Shown here in pieces: positions 1 through 8,890 of a stretch of 21,470 nt of DNA. The stretch is taken from contig CAZCFZ010000065.1 of NCBI GenBank assembly GCA_964498065.1, forward strand, positions 1 to 21,470. Direction: 5' to 3'. A program made the position numbers and the translations under genes. Below the pieces are notes generated by a model, which ran no database searches, had not been told where the DNA came from, and saw nothing but the letters and a program-made list of their open reading frames with translations. Numbering within the stretch: position 1 is the stretch's first letter; every line of letters begins with the position of its first letter. The stretch is from FEN-1297 sp964498065. GTDB taxonomy: Bacteria > Bacteroidota > Ignavibacteria > Ignavibacteriales > Ignavibacteriaceae.

Positions 1-60
1 AAGGAAGATAGAGAGATTTTCGGCTGGCTGGCTGATTCACTAATCAAGAGAAATAAATGA
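1..60 (+). CDS. C-terminal tail of an unidentified upstream gene (partial)
   Basis: An open frame enters from the left edge and stops with TGA at 58-60, giving 19 visible residues ending in ...WLADSLIKRNK. Its stop overlaps the ATG of ptsH in an ATGA arrangement, as at other junctions in this window, so it is probably the preceding gene of the same operon. Given ptsH and ptsI downstream, a PTS permease subunit or HPr kinase would be plausible, but the visible residues identify no family. The gene is truncated only by the window edge. Confidence 0.5.
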   Translation, partial: KEDREIFGWLADSLIKRNK

Positions 61-326
61 TGATTGAAAAGAAAGTAAAGATTGTTAATAAAGCAGGACT
101 TCATACAAGACCAGCTGCAACTATTGTTAAAATGGCTGCAAAATATAAATGCGAATTTTTTATTTCTAAAGACGGATTAAATATTAACGGAAAAAGCATT
201 ATCGGAGTGATGACCCTTGCTGCAGAAATGGGCTCCGAATTGTTATTAACTTTCGACGGCGTAGATGAAGAAAAAGCTGCCGCCGAAATTTCAGATTATT
301 TTAGCAGAGGATTCGACGAATTGTGA
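57..326 (+). CDS. ptsH: HPr phosphocarrier protein of the phosphotransferase system
   Basis: HPr relays phosphate from Enzyme I to sugar-specific Enzyme II components in the cytoplasm. The 89 residues match the family length. The active-site histidine is His16 in NKAGLHTRPA. The regulatory serine is Ser47 in NGKSIIGVMTL, the site that HPr kinase/phosphorylase modifies in organisms that have that enzyme. The start ATG at 57 overlaps the upstream stop; an in-frame ATG follows directly at 60, so the first residue could be either one. The stop TGA overlaps the GTG start of ptsI, giving translational coupling. The intact Ser47 suggests HPr may also have a regulatory role here, which is an inference because no kinase gene is visible. 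Confidence 0.95.
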   Translation: MMIEKKVKIVNKAGLHTRPAATIVKMAAKYKCEFFISKDGLNINGKSIIGVMTLAAEMGSELLLTFDGVDEEKAAAEISDYFSRGFDEL

Positions 327-2089
327 AAAGTTTTAAACAAATATTTAGCGAAGCAGAAAATAAAATCGTCGGTATAGCGGCAGCCCCAGGGATTGTAATT
401 GCAAAAGCATATCTTTTTACAAAGGAAGTACTTGAGGTAAACGGCGGACCGATTACTGATGTTGAAGAAGCAAAAAATAATTTTGAAGAAGCTTTAAATA
501 AATCTAAGAAAGAGCTGAATAAAATCTTTGCATTAGCCAAAGAAAAGATGGACAGTACTCGTGCTGCAATTTTTGAAGCGCAATTAATGATTCTCGATGA
601 TCCGATTTTAATCGACAATATTAAAACCAGGATTGAAAAAGAAAAGAAACAGCCTGAGTACATTGTTGATGACGAAATATCAAAATATCAGCTGCTTATG
701 GTTCAATCTCATGAATCTTATATGAATGAAAGAGCCAATGATATCGGCGATATAAAAAATAGAATCATAAGGAACCTGCAGAAGAAAAGATGGCAATCGC
801 GTATAACAAATGATATAATCGTAGTAAGCAGTTTTTTAACACCGGCAGATACTATTTTATTTTCTCGAAGTAATGTAAAGGGATTTATTACGGATCACGG
901 GGGTTTAACTTCCCATGCTGCAATTGTATCGCGTTCGCTTAATATTCCTGCTGTGGTCGGTACGCATAATGCAACGAAGAAAATTAAAGAAAACGATACA
1001 ATAATTGTCGACGGATTTCATGGGTATATTCTTGTAAGTCCTAATGAAGAGCAAATTCAATTTTTCCGAAATAAAATTGAACATTTGGTTGAACTTCAAA
1101 AAGGACTTGAAGGTTTAAAAGATAAGCCGGCTGAAACAACGGACGGCAAAAAGATTTCTCTTTATGCAAATGTTGATGTTACCGGAGAAATAGATGTTGT
1201 TATTACCAACGGCGCACAAGGAATCGGTCTTTATCGAACGGAACAGATTCTAGAAGAATTGGGTGAATTCCCCGGTGAAGAAGAACAAACGAGAATATAT
1301 ACTAACCTTTCCTCCAGGATTTATCCCTCGCCGTTAACAATTCGGGCTTTTGACATCGGGGGAGATAAATTTAAATTTTTAGATTATTCCGAGCCTAACC
1401 CGTTCCTGGGACTCCGCGGGATAAGGCTGCTTCTGGAAAATGAAAAATTATTTAAGATACAGATAAGATCAATTTTAAAGGCTAGTAAAAATAAAAATAT
1501 CTATTTTATGCTGCCTATGGTCTCTACAATTACGGAAATTAGAAAATCGTTAAAGCTGATTGATTTATGCAAAGAAGAACTAAAAACTGAAAAAATATCT
1601 TTTGATAAAAATTTAAAAATAGGAATTATGATAGAGGTCCCTTCGGCTGCTGTGATGGCTTATGAGTTAGCAAAAGAAGTTGATTTTGTAAGTATCGGGA
1701 CTAACGATTTAATACAATATTTAATGGCTGTTGATCGTGGTAATGATTTGGTGTCGGATCTTTACCAGGAATTTCATCCTTCGGTAGTTAGAACCGTAAG
1801 CCATGTAATAAGCGAAACAATTAGAGCAGGCAAGACAATAAGTATTTGCGGTGAAATGGCTGCAGATACTTTGGCTATTCCGCTGCTTGTAGGTCTAGGT
1901 TTGCCAATATTAAGTTTAGCGCCGATGACGATTCCTTACGCTAAGAGAATAATAAGGAATATTTCTTTTCAAAAAACAAAAGAGCTGGCAAGCGAGTGCT
2001 TAGCTTGTTCAACTGAAAAAGAAATTACGGACAAATTAGAAAAGTTTTTTGTCGATAATTCGATTACCAGAACCAGAAATATTATTTAG
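323..2089 (+). CDS. ptsI: PTS Enzyme I (phosphoenolpyruvate-protein phosphotransferase)
   Basis: Enzyme I takes phosphate from phosphoenolpyruvate and passes it to HPr. The protein has 588 residues, normal for the family. An N-terminal HPr-binding region (about 20-150) with the GIAAAPGIVIAKA motif precedes the phosphohistidine domain, where His198 in GGLTSHAAIVSRS is the phosphorylated residue. The C-terminal PEP-binding barrel follows, with the IGTNDLIQYLMAVDRGN signature and the active-site cysteine Cys509 in ICGEMAAD. Translation starts at GTG in a GTGA overlap with the ptsH stop, so the two proteins are probably made in coupled fashion. The isomerase gene begins 7 bases after the TAG stop. 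All catalytic positions checked are present, so the enzyme looks functional. Confidence 0.96.
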   Translation: MKSFKQIFSEAENKIVGIAAAPGIVIAKAYLFTKEVLEVNGGPITDVEEAKNNFEEALNKSKKELNKIFALAKEKMDSTRAAIFEAQLMILDDPILIDNIKTRIEKEKKQPEYIVDDEISKYQLLMVQSHESYMNERANDIGDIKNRIIRNLQKKRWQSRITNDIIVVSSFLTPADTILFSRSNVKGFITDHGGLTSHAAIVSRSLNIPAVVGTHNATKKIKENDTIIVDGFHGYILVSPNEEQIQFFRNKIEHLVELQKGLEGLKDKPAETTDGKKISLYANVDVTGEIDVVITNGAQGIGLYRTEQILEELGEFPGEEEQTRIYTNLSSRIYPSPLTIRAFDIGGDKFKFLDYSEPNPFLGLRGIRLLLENEKLFKIQIRSILKASKNKNIYFMLPMVSTITEIRKSLKLIDLCKEELKTEKISFDKNLKIGIMIEVPSAAVMAYELAKEVDFVSIGTNDLIQYLMAVDRGNDLVSDLYQEFHPSVVRTVSHVISETIRAGKTISICGEMAADTLAIPLLVGLGLPILSLAPMTIPYAKRIIRNISFQKTKELASECLACSTEKEITDKLEKFFVDNSITRTRNII

Positions 2090-2096
2090 GGAATAA

Positions 2097-3131
2097 ATGA
2101 AAATTACAGATTACGTTAAGAAATATGATCCGCAAAATCAATTTGAAGTATTAAAGAATTCATTCAAACAAATAGAATATGCGTGGAACAATAAATTTGA
2201 TCTAAATAAAATAAAAAAGGATAATTTTAATAAAGTTGTATTAACCGGTCTCGGCGGCTCGGCAATAAGCGCAGATTTAATGCAGAACTTTTTACGCAGC
2301 GAAATGGACTTCCTGTATTTTGTTAACCGGAATTATTATTTACCGCCGTTTGCGGACCAAAATACCCTCGTTGTTGTTTCATCCTACTCCGGTAATACGG
2401 AAGAAACTCTTTCTGTTTTTAACGAAGCTATAGATAAAAACTGCAGTATTGTTTGTATCACGACCGGCGGTAAAGCTGAAATAATTGCAAATGGAAATAA
2501 AATCCCGGTCATTAAAATCCAGCCCGGCTTTCAGCCAAGATACGCATTAGGATTAAGCTTTTTTTCTTTGCTCCGGCTGCTGCAAGAATTAAAATTAATT
2601 CCCGATCAAAGTGAAATTGTAAATAAGATTATTAATATCTGGAAAACTAAAGCAAATGAATTCTCTGCTGAAGATAATTCTGCTTTCAACCTTGCTGAAT
2701 CTCTAATCGGTTTTATACCGACAATTTATTCAGCTGCAGATATTACTTCTGCTGCCGGTTACAGACTTAAATGTCAATTTAATGAAAACTCTAAACTTCA
2801 TGCATTTCATAATGTTATTCCGGAATTAAACCATAATGAAATAATAGGCTGGGAATCATTTACGGAAAAACAGTTTCAAACCAAAATAATTACTATACTG
2901 GATAAAGAATATCACCCTCAAACTAAAAAAAGATTTGAAATTACTGCCGAACTTGCTGCAAAAAACGGAGCGGAAATTATACGTCTTGAAAGTGATGAAA
3001 AGGAATTTAAATTAAGATTGTTGGATTTAATTTATTTAGGTGATTGGATATCATATTATTTGGCAGTACTGAGGGGTTTTGATCCTACTGAAATTGAGAA
3101 TATTAATATCTTGAAAAAAAGATTAAGCTGA
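2097..3131 (+). CDS. Bifunctional phosphoglucose/phosphomannose isomerase
   Basis: This is a SIS-domain isomerase of the bifunctional PGI/PMI family, best known from archaea and some bacteria. It interconverts fructose 6-phosphate with glucose 6-phosphate and with mannose 6-phosphate. The first SIS domain has GLGGSA (51-56) and the phosphosugar-binding SSYSGNTEE (95-103). The second half has the family hallmarks NENSK (229-233) and PELNHNE (242-248), which separate it from classical PGI. The length of 344 residues is typical. The ATG is 7 bases after ptsI, so the gene is almost certainly in the same transcript, placing hexose-phosphate isomerisation beside PTS phosphoryl transfer. The best alternative would be a monofunctional PGI of the same fold, which sequence alone does not exclude. 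Confidence 0.88.
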   Translation: MKITDYVKKYDPQNQFEVLKNSFKQIEYAWNNKFDLNKIKKDNFNKVVLTGLGGSAISADLMQNFLRSEMDFLYFVNRNYYLPPFADQNTLVVVSSYSGNTEETLSVFNEAIDKNCSIVCITTGGKAEIIANGNKIPVIKIQPGFQPRYALGLSFFSLLRLLQELKLIPDQSEIVNKIINIWKTKANEFSAEDNSAFNLAESLIGFIPTIYSAADITSAAGYRLKCQFNENSKLHAFHNVIPELNHNEIIGWESFTEKQFQTKIITILDKEYHPQTKKRFEITAELAAKNGAEIIRLESDEKEFKLRLLDLIYLGDWISYYLAVLRGFDPTEIENINILKKRLS

Positions 3132-3211
3132 AAAATTAAATTTTTAAATTATTTTTCTTTTGAAATGTTTGTACCAAAATGATATCCCTTTAATTATCTA
3201 TTTCTCATGTT

Positions 3212-3235
3212 CTTAATCTTGATCTTAATCTTACA
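3212..3235 (+). repeat. Short hexanucleotide tandem repeat (CTTRAT)
   Basis: Consecutive hexamers CTTAAT, CTTGAT, CTTAAT and a degenerate CTTACA lie in the 161-base gap between the isomerase and the envelope fusion gene. It is a small microsatellite-like tract about 60 bases upstream of the TTG start at 3293. No function is evident, and chance in AT-rich DNA is possible. Confidence 0.4.
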
Positions 3236-3292
3236 ATTTTATATTAAGTACTGCGATTGATTTTAAATTAGTAGAATTGGAAAGTCGCACGT

Positions 3293-6109
3293 TTGCTTAA
3301 TAAAACAAAATATTTATTAATACTTTTTGTTCTATTTAGCTGCAGTGTTAAAGCGCAGTATTATTCGTTCGGACGAAATAAAGTTCAGTACGAAAAATTC
3401 GATTGGAAGGTTTTAAGAACCAAGCATTTCAATGTTTATTATTACGGAGAAATGGGGCAGGTTGCCAATATTGGCGCTGCAATTGCCGAGCGAACTTACA
3501 AAGAGTATAAAGTAAGATTTAATTTAATCATATCGCATCGAATTCCACTGATTTTTTACAATACATCTAATCAATTCGAACAGACAAATACCACTCCCGG
3601 TTTATTGCCTGAAGGCGTCGGCGGATTTTTCGAATATATAAAAGGCAGGGTTGTTATTCCTAATACCGGTTCACTTCATGATTTTCGCCATGTAATCCGT
3701 CATGAACTTACCCATGTATTTATGGCTGCCAAGCTTTACCGGATATATAAAGACCATAGGCTTCCGGACGATTACTATCCGCCGTTATGGTATACCGAAG
3801 GACTGGCAGAATATATTTCAACGACCGAAGATTCTCAAGCTAAAATGGTTTTGAGAGATGCGGTAATAAATAATTATTTTTTTAATCTGCAGAATATTTA
3901 CCGGATAAGCGGAACATTTTTAATGTACAAAGAAGGCCAAAGCTTCCTGGAATTTGTAGCTAAAGAATACGGTAAGGAAAAAGTTCTGCAGATACTTAAA
4001 AATATTTGGATGTATTCAAGTTTCAACAAAGTAATTGCTTATACCTTGGGGCAGTCGATAGAAGAAATCGATAACAACTGGACTTTTTACATGAAGAGGA
4101 AGTATTACCCATTAATTAAAGAAGATGTTCCGCCTGAATTTGCATCAAACAAATTAACGAATTTCGGTTTTAATTTTTCACCGGTTACATATAGTGTTAA
4201 CGGAAAAGATTATTTGTACTTTGTAGGAAACCGGGACGGATACTCTTCATTATACAGGCTTGAATTGAATAAAGACGACCGGACAAAAAAGAAACCTGAA
4301 TTAGTTTTGCGCGGTGAAAAGTCGGAAGAGCTTGAATCCTTTCATTTATTCCAATCTTCAATAGATATTTCAAAAAGCGGAATTATTGCATTTGTTACAA
4401 AAAGCGGCGGCACAGATGCTATCCATTTCTTTTCGATAAATGAAAATAAAATTATACGCAATTATCAGAATCCGTTTTTAATATCTATTTCTTCTCCGAA
4501 GTTTTCACCCGATGGTAAAAAAATTGTATTCCAAGCTATCGATCAAAAAGGATTCAGCGATATTTTTATTTTAAATCTGGCAAACGATTATTTAACAAGA
4601 ATTACAAATGATATTTATGATGACCGCGATCCTGCTTTCGGTTTGAACGACAAACAAATAATATTTTCGTCCGATAGAACAGCCGGAAAGTTTGAAAAGC
4701 ATTATAATTTGTTTTCGTATAATCTTAATACACATCAAATAAAATATATTACTTATTTTAATTTTAATAATTATTCTCCCGTTATTTCTCCCGATAGAAA
4801 AACTTTGTTATTTACTTCGGATTACAGCGGTGTTAGAAATATATGGGAAATGAAAATTACTAAAGGACGGTTTACGCATAAAATAAAACGAATAACAAAT
4901 TTCATTACGAGTGCTTTTAATCCGGTTTACATTGATTCAAACGAAATATCATTTTCGGGTTTTGAGAATTTTTCCTTTAATTTGTATGATTTAAAACTGA
5001 ATAAAGAAAAAATTGATTCTGCATTTACTTTAGCTGTAAATACAGATTCGGTATTTGGTAAATGGCAGCCTATATCGTTAAATGAAAGTTCGAAAAAAGA
5101 AAATGTAAAATATAAGCGTAAGTACAGTCTTGATTATGCACAAAGTCAAATTTCCACGGACCCTGTTTTCGGAACTATGGGCGGCGCTGTATTATCGTTA
5201 AGCGATCTTTTAAGCAACGATAATTATTACTTCCTTATTTATAACACGGCGCAGGTTCAGAGCGATATTTTAAAAAGTTTTAATGTAATGATTGAGAGAA
5301 TAAACTTAGGACAAAGAGCTAATTATGGCTACGGCGTCTTCCACTTCAGCGGCAACCGGTACGATATTACTGAGTCGGATGAATATTATTATGAAAGAAG
5401 CTTCGGCGGATTTTTTACTTTGTTTTTCCCTTTTTCAAAATTTTCCAGGCTTGAGACTAATGTCTCTTTAATTAATTCGGACAAACAGGTATACGCCGGT
5501 TTTCTGGAAAGAAAATCGTTACTGGTAAGTAATTCACTTTCCTATGTTTTTGATAATTCTCTTTGGGGGCCAACAGGACCGCTTGACGGGATTCGTGCCA
5601 GGGTCCTGCTTGGTTATACAGGAGATGTTAAGTACAGCAATGTGGATTATTATTCCATCATAGCAGATTACAGACAATACTTTAGATTCAGCTACAGTTC
5701 TGCGCTTGCGGTTAGGGCAGCGCTTTTTTATAATCAGGGTAAGGAAGCGAGGCGATACTTTATGGGAGGGAGCTGGGATTTAAGAGGATGGCCGCGTTGG
5801 TCTATAAGAGGCGAAAAAATGTGGCTCACTTCGGTTGAATTAAGATTTCCGTTAATTGATCAATTAAATATTAAATCTCCATTTATTGATTTGGGATTTG
5901 GGGGACTTCGAGGTGCTTTGTATTTTGATGCAGGCAGCGCCTGGGATACAAATTATTTAAGTACTCTGGGTGATGTCGGCGCAGGTATCAGAATAAATTT
6001 GTTCGGCGCAATTGTATTGAGATACGATGTGGGAAAGAAAATTGAAAATAATTTTTCTAGATTTCAGTCCGGTTTGTTTTATCAATTCTTTTTCGGGTGG
6101 GACTTTTGA
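3293..6109 (+). CDS. Outer-membrane fusion protein: metallopeptidase, PD40 propeller and Omp85-type barrel
   Basis: Three modules are visible in 938 residues. A signal peptide (1-21, cleavage likely after VKA) is followed by a gluzincin-type peptidase domain with HELTH at 137-141 and a downstream WYTEGLAEY (166-174), in which Glu169 is the likely third zinc ligand, as in the peptidase MA family. Next come TolB/PD40-like blades, for example SPKFSPDGKKIVF near 400, RDPAF near 445 and SPVISPDRKTLLF near 495. The last 320 or so residues are beta-strand rich, contain the Omp85-like LRGW (830-833) in a GGSWDLRGWPRW context, and end in Phe as outer-membrane barrels often do. The start is TTG, the only start-like codon between the in-frame stop at 3272 and the signal peptide. 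The substrate is unknown. The stop overlaps the next gene, so it heads an envelope operon. Confidence 0.85.
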   Translation: MLNKTKYLLILFVLFSCSVKAQYYSFGRNKVQYEKFDWKVLRTKHFNVYYYGEMGQVANIGAAIAERTYKEYKVRFNLIISHRIPLIFYNTSNQFEQTNTTPGLLPEGVGGFFEYIKGRVVIPNTGSLHDFRHVIRHELTHVFMAAKLYRIYKDHRLPDDYYPPLWYTEGLAEYISTTEDSQAKMVLRDAVINNYFFNLQNIYRISGTFLMYKEGQSFLEFVAKEYGKEKVLQILKNIWMYSSFNKVIAYTLGQSIEEIDNNWTFYMKRKYYPLIKEDVPPEFASNKLTNFGFNFSPVTYSVNGKDYLYFVGNRDGYSSLYRLELNKDDRTKKKPELVLRGEKSEELESFHLFQSSIDISKSGIIAFVTKSGGTDAIHFFSINENKIIRNYQNPFLISISSPKFSPDGKKIVFQAIDQKGFSDIFILNLANDYLTRITNDIYDDRDPAFGLNDKQIIFSSDRTAGKFEKHYNLFSYNLNTHQIKYITYFNFNNYSPVISPDRKTLLFTSDYSGVRNIWEMKITKGRFTHKIKRITNFITSAFNPVYIDSNEISFSGFENFSFNLYDLKLNKEKIDSAFTLAVNTDSVFGKWQPISLNESSKKENVKYKRKYSLDYAQSQISTDPVFGTMGGAVLSLSDLLSNDNYYFLIYNTAQVQSDILKSFNVMIERINLGQRANYGYGVFHFSGNRYDITESDEYYYERSFGGFFTLFFPFSKFSRLETNVSLINSDKQVYAGFLERKSLLVSNSLSYVFDNSLWGPTGPLDGIRARVLLGYTGDVKYSNVDYYSIIADYRQYFRFSYSSALAVRAALFYNQGKEARRYFMGGSWDLRGWPRWSIRGEKMWLTSVELRFPLIDQLNIKSPFIDLGFGGLRGALYFDAGSAWDTNYLSTLGDVGAGIRINLFGAIVLRYDVGKKIENNFSRFQSGLFYQFFFGWDF

Positions 6110-7239
6110 AAAAGATTACCATCATATTGCTTCCATTAATAATTTTGAGCGGATGTTTGCCTTCGGTAATAAGAATAGAAGTGAAGAATGATCCGCTGCC
6201 TTATGATATGTTCGGTAAAATTCCGCAGAGGGATTTTTATTTCCCGGCAGCAATAGGTGATTCATTAACCGAAAAATGGGAGACAGACGTAAACGGAGGA
6301 TTAACAAATTCAAGTTTTACTAATTATGATTCTTGTGTCTTTATAAACGATCTTTCCGGCTGGGTAACTTGTTTGGATCTAAATACCGGAAAACATCTTG
6401 GGAGAATAAAAAATAAGGGAGCTGTATTTTCTTCCCCGGTGATAAATTATCCTCTGATAATTTTTCCTCTAATAGTAAACAATGATAATTATTCGGAACT
6501 TTACTTCTATAATTTTATTTCAGGTAAAACAGAAAGAAAAATTAAAATTGAGGGAAAGATTTTGTCCCAATTAATCAAAATAACCAACGGTGTTATTTTT
6601 ATAACCGAAGACGGGAAAGTTTTTAGATATGATAATAACGGCAAAAAAATATGGGAAACAAATACTAAAACTAAATGCCATAGTTCTCCATCAATGTTTA
6701 ATAATATAATCTTCTTCGGAAATGATAAAGGTGAAATAATTACTATCGATTCCAAGAAGGGGAAAATACTGTACAATAAAAAAATCGGAAGTCCGTTTTA
6801 CGGAAGTTCGGCTATCTCAGGTAATATTGCATACATCGGAAATGACGATGGAATTCTTTACGCATTTAATTTAAGTTCAGGGGATATTATCTGGAAATTC
6901 AACACCGGCTCTGAAATAATGGCTGTTCCCGTAATGAATAATGACGACGTTTTTACAGCTAATATGGGCGGGGAATTATTTTCACTCAATAAGTCTAACG
7001 GTAAACTAAATTGGACTACTGAAATCGGCGGAGTGATTAATGCTACTCCCTTATTAACTAAAAATTATTTAATAGTTCCCGACCTTGACAGCCGGCTGGA
7101 TTTTGTCAAAGTTTCAAACGGTAAGATTGTTAAGAGCTATAAACTGGAAGGTCATGTCAGGTTATCTCCTGTAATAATTAAAAATAAATTATTAATTGGA
7201 TACGATAACGGCATTATTAGGGCTTATGAAATTTTATAA
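6106..7239 (+). CDS. BamB-like PQQ-propeller lipoprotein
   Basis: This is a lipoprotein of 377 residues with a lipobox LSGC (Cys17 after the signal MKKITIILLPLIILSG). Residue +2 is Leu rather than Asp, which favours the outer membrane. The rest is a beta-propeller of PQQ-like repeats, recognisable as YAFNLSSGDIIWKFNTGS, FSLNKSNGKLNWTTEIGG and related units with a G-x-L/W pattern. BamB of the beta-barrel assembly machine has this architecture, although many other secreted propellers do too. I chose TTG at 6106 because it overlaps the preceding stop as TTGA, matching other junctions here, and gives a clean lipoprotein signal; GTG at 6097 would add three residues. Its position after a barrel protein suggests the two act together at the outer membrane, which is inference. 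Confidence 0.78.
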   Translation: MKKITIILLPLIILSGCLPSVIRIEVKNDPLPYDMFGKIPQRDFYFPAAIGDSLTEKWETDVNGGLTNSSFTNYDSCVFINDLSGWVTCLDLNTGKHLGRIKNKGAVFSSPVINYPLIIFPLIVNNDNYSELYFYNFISGKTERKIKIEGKILSQLIKITNGVIFITEDGKVFRYDNNGKKIWETNTKTKCHSSPSMFNNIIFFGNDKGEIITIDSKKGKILYNKKIGSPFYGSSAISGNIAYIGNDDGILYAFNLSSGDIIWKFNTGSEIMAVPVMNNDDVFTANMGGELFSLNKSNGKLNWTTEIGGVINATPLLTKNYLIVPDLDSRLDFVKVSNGKIVKSYKLEGHVRLSPVIIKNKLLIGYDNGIIRAYEIL

Positions 7240-7957
7240 AGAAATATTTTTAATTCTGTTTCTGATTATCTTTTCTATGGAATCATTATTTCCACAAGAC
7301 TGTAAAGCAAAAGTTACTATAAATACTAATGCAGACAGTTCTTTAATCTTCATAAATAATAATTTTGCCGGTAGAGGAAAAGTTGTGACCGAACTTGCTG
7401 AAGGAAATTATTTAATTACTGCAGAAGAATCTTCCTCGTTATGGGATGCAAAAAGAATATCCGATTCATTGAATATTGCCGATTGCAGCAAACCAAAATT
7501 TATTACATTAAATTTTAGCAAAAACTTTTATCTGCAAACCGATCCCCAGGATGTATCTGTTTATGCTAAAGATTCGCTTATAGGATTTACACCTTTAATT
7601 GTACCTGAATATTTTAATAGTCTTGAATTAAAAAAACCTAATTATAAAGATAAAATATTGTACTCAAACAATATTTCTCCCGATGAGATTGTGAAGCTGA
7701 CTTATATGGGTATCCCAAACGGGAAAAGTTTCTTTAAAAAAAATCTATTTAAAATTCTGATGGGAGGAATTATTGTACTCGGAAGTGCTACTGCATATTT
7801 CAAACTAAAGGCGGATAATAGATTCAGCCAATACCAGGATACCGGGAACGATTACTATTTAACGCAGACAAGAAAATTTGATTTGATAAGCGGGATTACA
7901 ATGGGAGCTTTGGAAATAAACTTAGGTGTATTATTATATTATTTTTTAAATGATTAA
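7226..7957 (+). CDS. PEGA-domain exported membrane protein
   Basis: The protein has 243 residues with an N-terminal signal or anchor (MKFYKEIFLILFLIIFSMESLFPQ). One PEGA-like unit follows (VTINTNADSSLIFINNNFAGRG... TELAEGNYLITAEE), then a second diverged one (LQTDPQDVSVYAKDSLIGFTPLIVPE). The C-terminal 75 residues hold two probable membrane helices (KILMGGIIVLGSATAYF and LISGITMGALEINLGVLLYYF). PEGA domains are surface or periplasmic beta modules without known catalysis. The start was set at ATG 7226, preceded by AGGG, because it directly begins the signal sequence; the longer frame from 7196 adds an unlikely leader. The gene overlaps the end of the propeller lipoprotein by 14 bases, so it is probably the third member of the envelope operon. 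Confidence 0.72.
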   Translation: MKFYKEIFLILFLIIFSMESLFPQDCKAKVTINTNADSSLIFINNNFAGRGKVVTELAEGNYLITAEESSSLWDAKRISDSLNIADCSKPKFITLNFSKNFYLQTDPQDVSVYAKDSLIGFTPLIVPEYFNSLELKKPNYKDKILYSNNISPDEIVKLTYMGIPNGKSFFKKNLFKILMGGIIVLGSATAYFKLKADNRFSQYQDTGNDYYLTQTRKFDLISGITMGALEINLGVLLYYFLND

Positions 7958-8035
7958 ACTCTGCAATTTTTAATTTCAAATTTTTCCGCTTATTCCATAA
8001 ATTTAAAATCAAAATTAATATATTGAATTTAACAG

Positions 8036-8890
8036 ATGCTTACTGTATTAGAATCGATTAAACTTTCGACGGAATTTTTAACTGACAAAGGTATTGAATC
8101 ACCGCGTATTAATGCGGAATTAATGTTGGCTAAAATTTTGAGTTGTAAAAGATTGGATCTTTATCTTTCTTTCGACCGTCCTTTAAATGAGTCTGAAACC
8201 AATTTATACCGTGAATTTATACGGAGACGAAGCAAGTATGAGCCTTTACAGTATATTTTAGGTTCTGTTGAATTTTACGGATTTGAATTTAAAGTGGATA
8301 AATCGGTTTTGATTCCAAGGCCGGAAACAGAAATTTTAGTTGAAACCGTTATAAATTCGGTTGAAAAAAATAATAAGCAAAATATTTTGGATATTGGAAC
8401 AGGAAGCGGAATAATTGCAGTAAGCCTTGCTAAGAATTTACCTTTTTCTTCCATTACGGCAACCGATTCAAGTGAAAGCGCCCTTGTTATTGCAAAAGAG
8501 AACGCTGTATTGAATGGAGTTGAAGAGCAAATTAAATTTAAATTATCCGACATTTTAACAGATGTAGATTATGAGGGGAAACCGTTTGATATTGTTGTTT
8601 CCAATCCTCCTTATGTTTCCTTTGAGGAATATCAAAAATTAGCGCCGGAATTAAGATTATTCGAGCCACAATCCGCTCTTACAGATAATAATGACGGACT
8701 AAATTTTTTCAGAGTGATTGCCGGGAGTTCGAAAAAATTATTAAAAAAAGGAGGCAAATTATTTTTAGAACTCGGACAGGATCAATCGGCAAAAGTATTT
8801 GATTTTTTGAATGAAGAAAATTTTATTAATATTAGTATCAAAAAAGATTATCAGAATATCGATCGAGTAATTTCAGGAGAATTATCTTGA
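8036..8890 (+). CDS. prmC: Release factor glutamine methyltransferase (PrmC/HemK)
   Basis: PrmC methylates the glutamine of the GGQ motif in peptide chain release factors 1 and 2, using S-adenosylmethionine. The 284-residue protein has an N-terminal helical substrate-binding domain (about 1-90), the LIPRPETE motif (92-99), the SAM-binding loop DIGTGSG (119-125) and the catalytic NPPY tetrad (190-193). Length and motif order are typical. The ATG at 8036 has only a weak ribosome binding site upstream. The stop overlaps the start of dtd as TTGA, implying translational coupling of two translation-quality genes. A general N5-glutamine methyltransferase of the HemK family is the only realistic alternative. 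Confidence 0.94.
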   Translation: MLTVLESIKLSTEFLTDKGIESPRINAELMLAKILSCKRLDLYLSFDRPLNESETNLYREFIRRRSKYEPLQYILGSVEFYGFEFKVDKSVLIPRPETEILVETVINSVEKNNKQNILDIGTGSGIIAVSLAKNLPFSSITATDSSESALVIAKENAVLNGVEEQIKFKLSDILTDVDYEGKPFDIVVSNPPYVSFEEYQKLAPELRLFEPQSALTDNNDGLNFFRVIAGSSKKLLKKGGKLFLELGQDQSAKVFDFLNEENFINISIKKDYQNIDRVISGELS

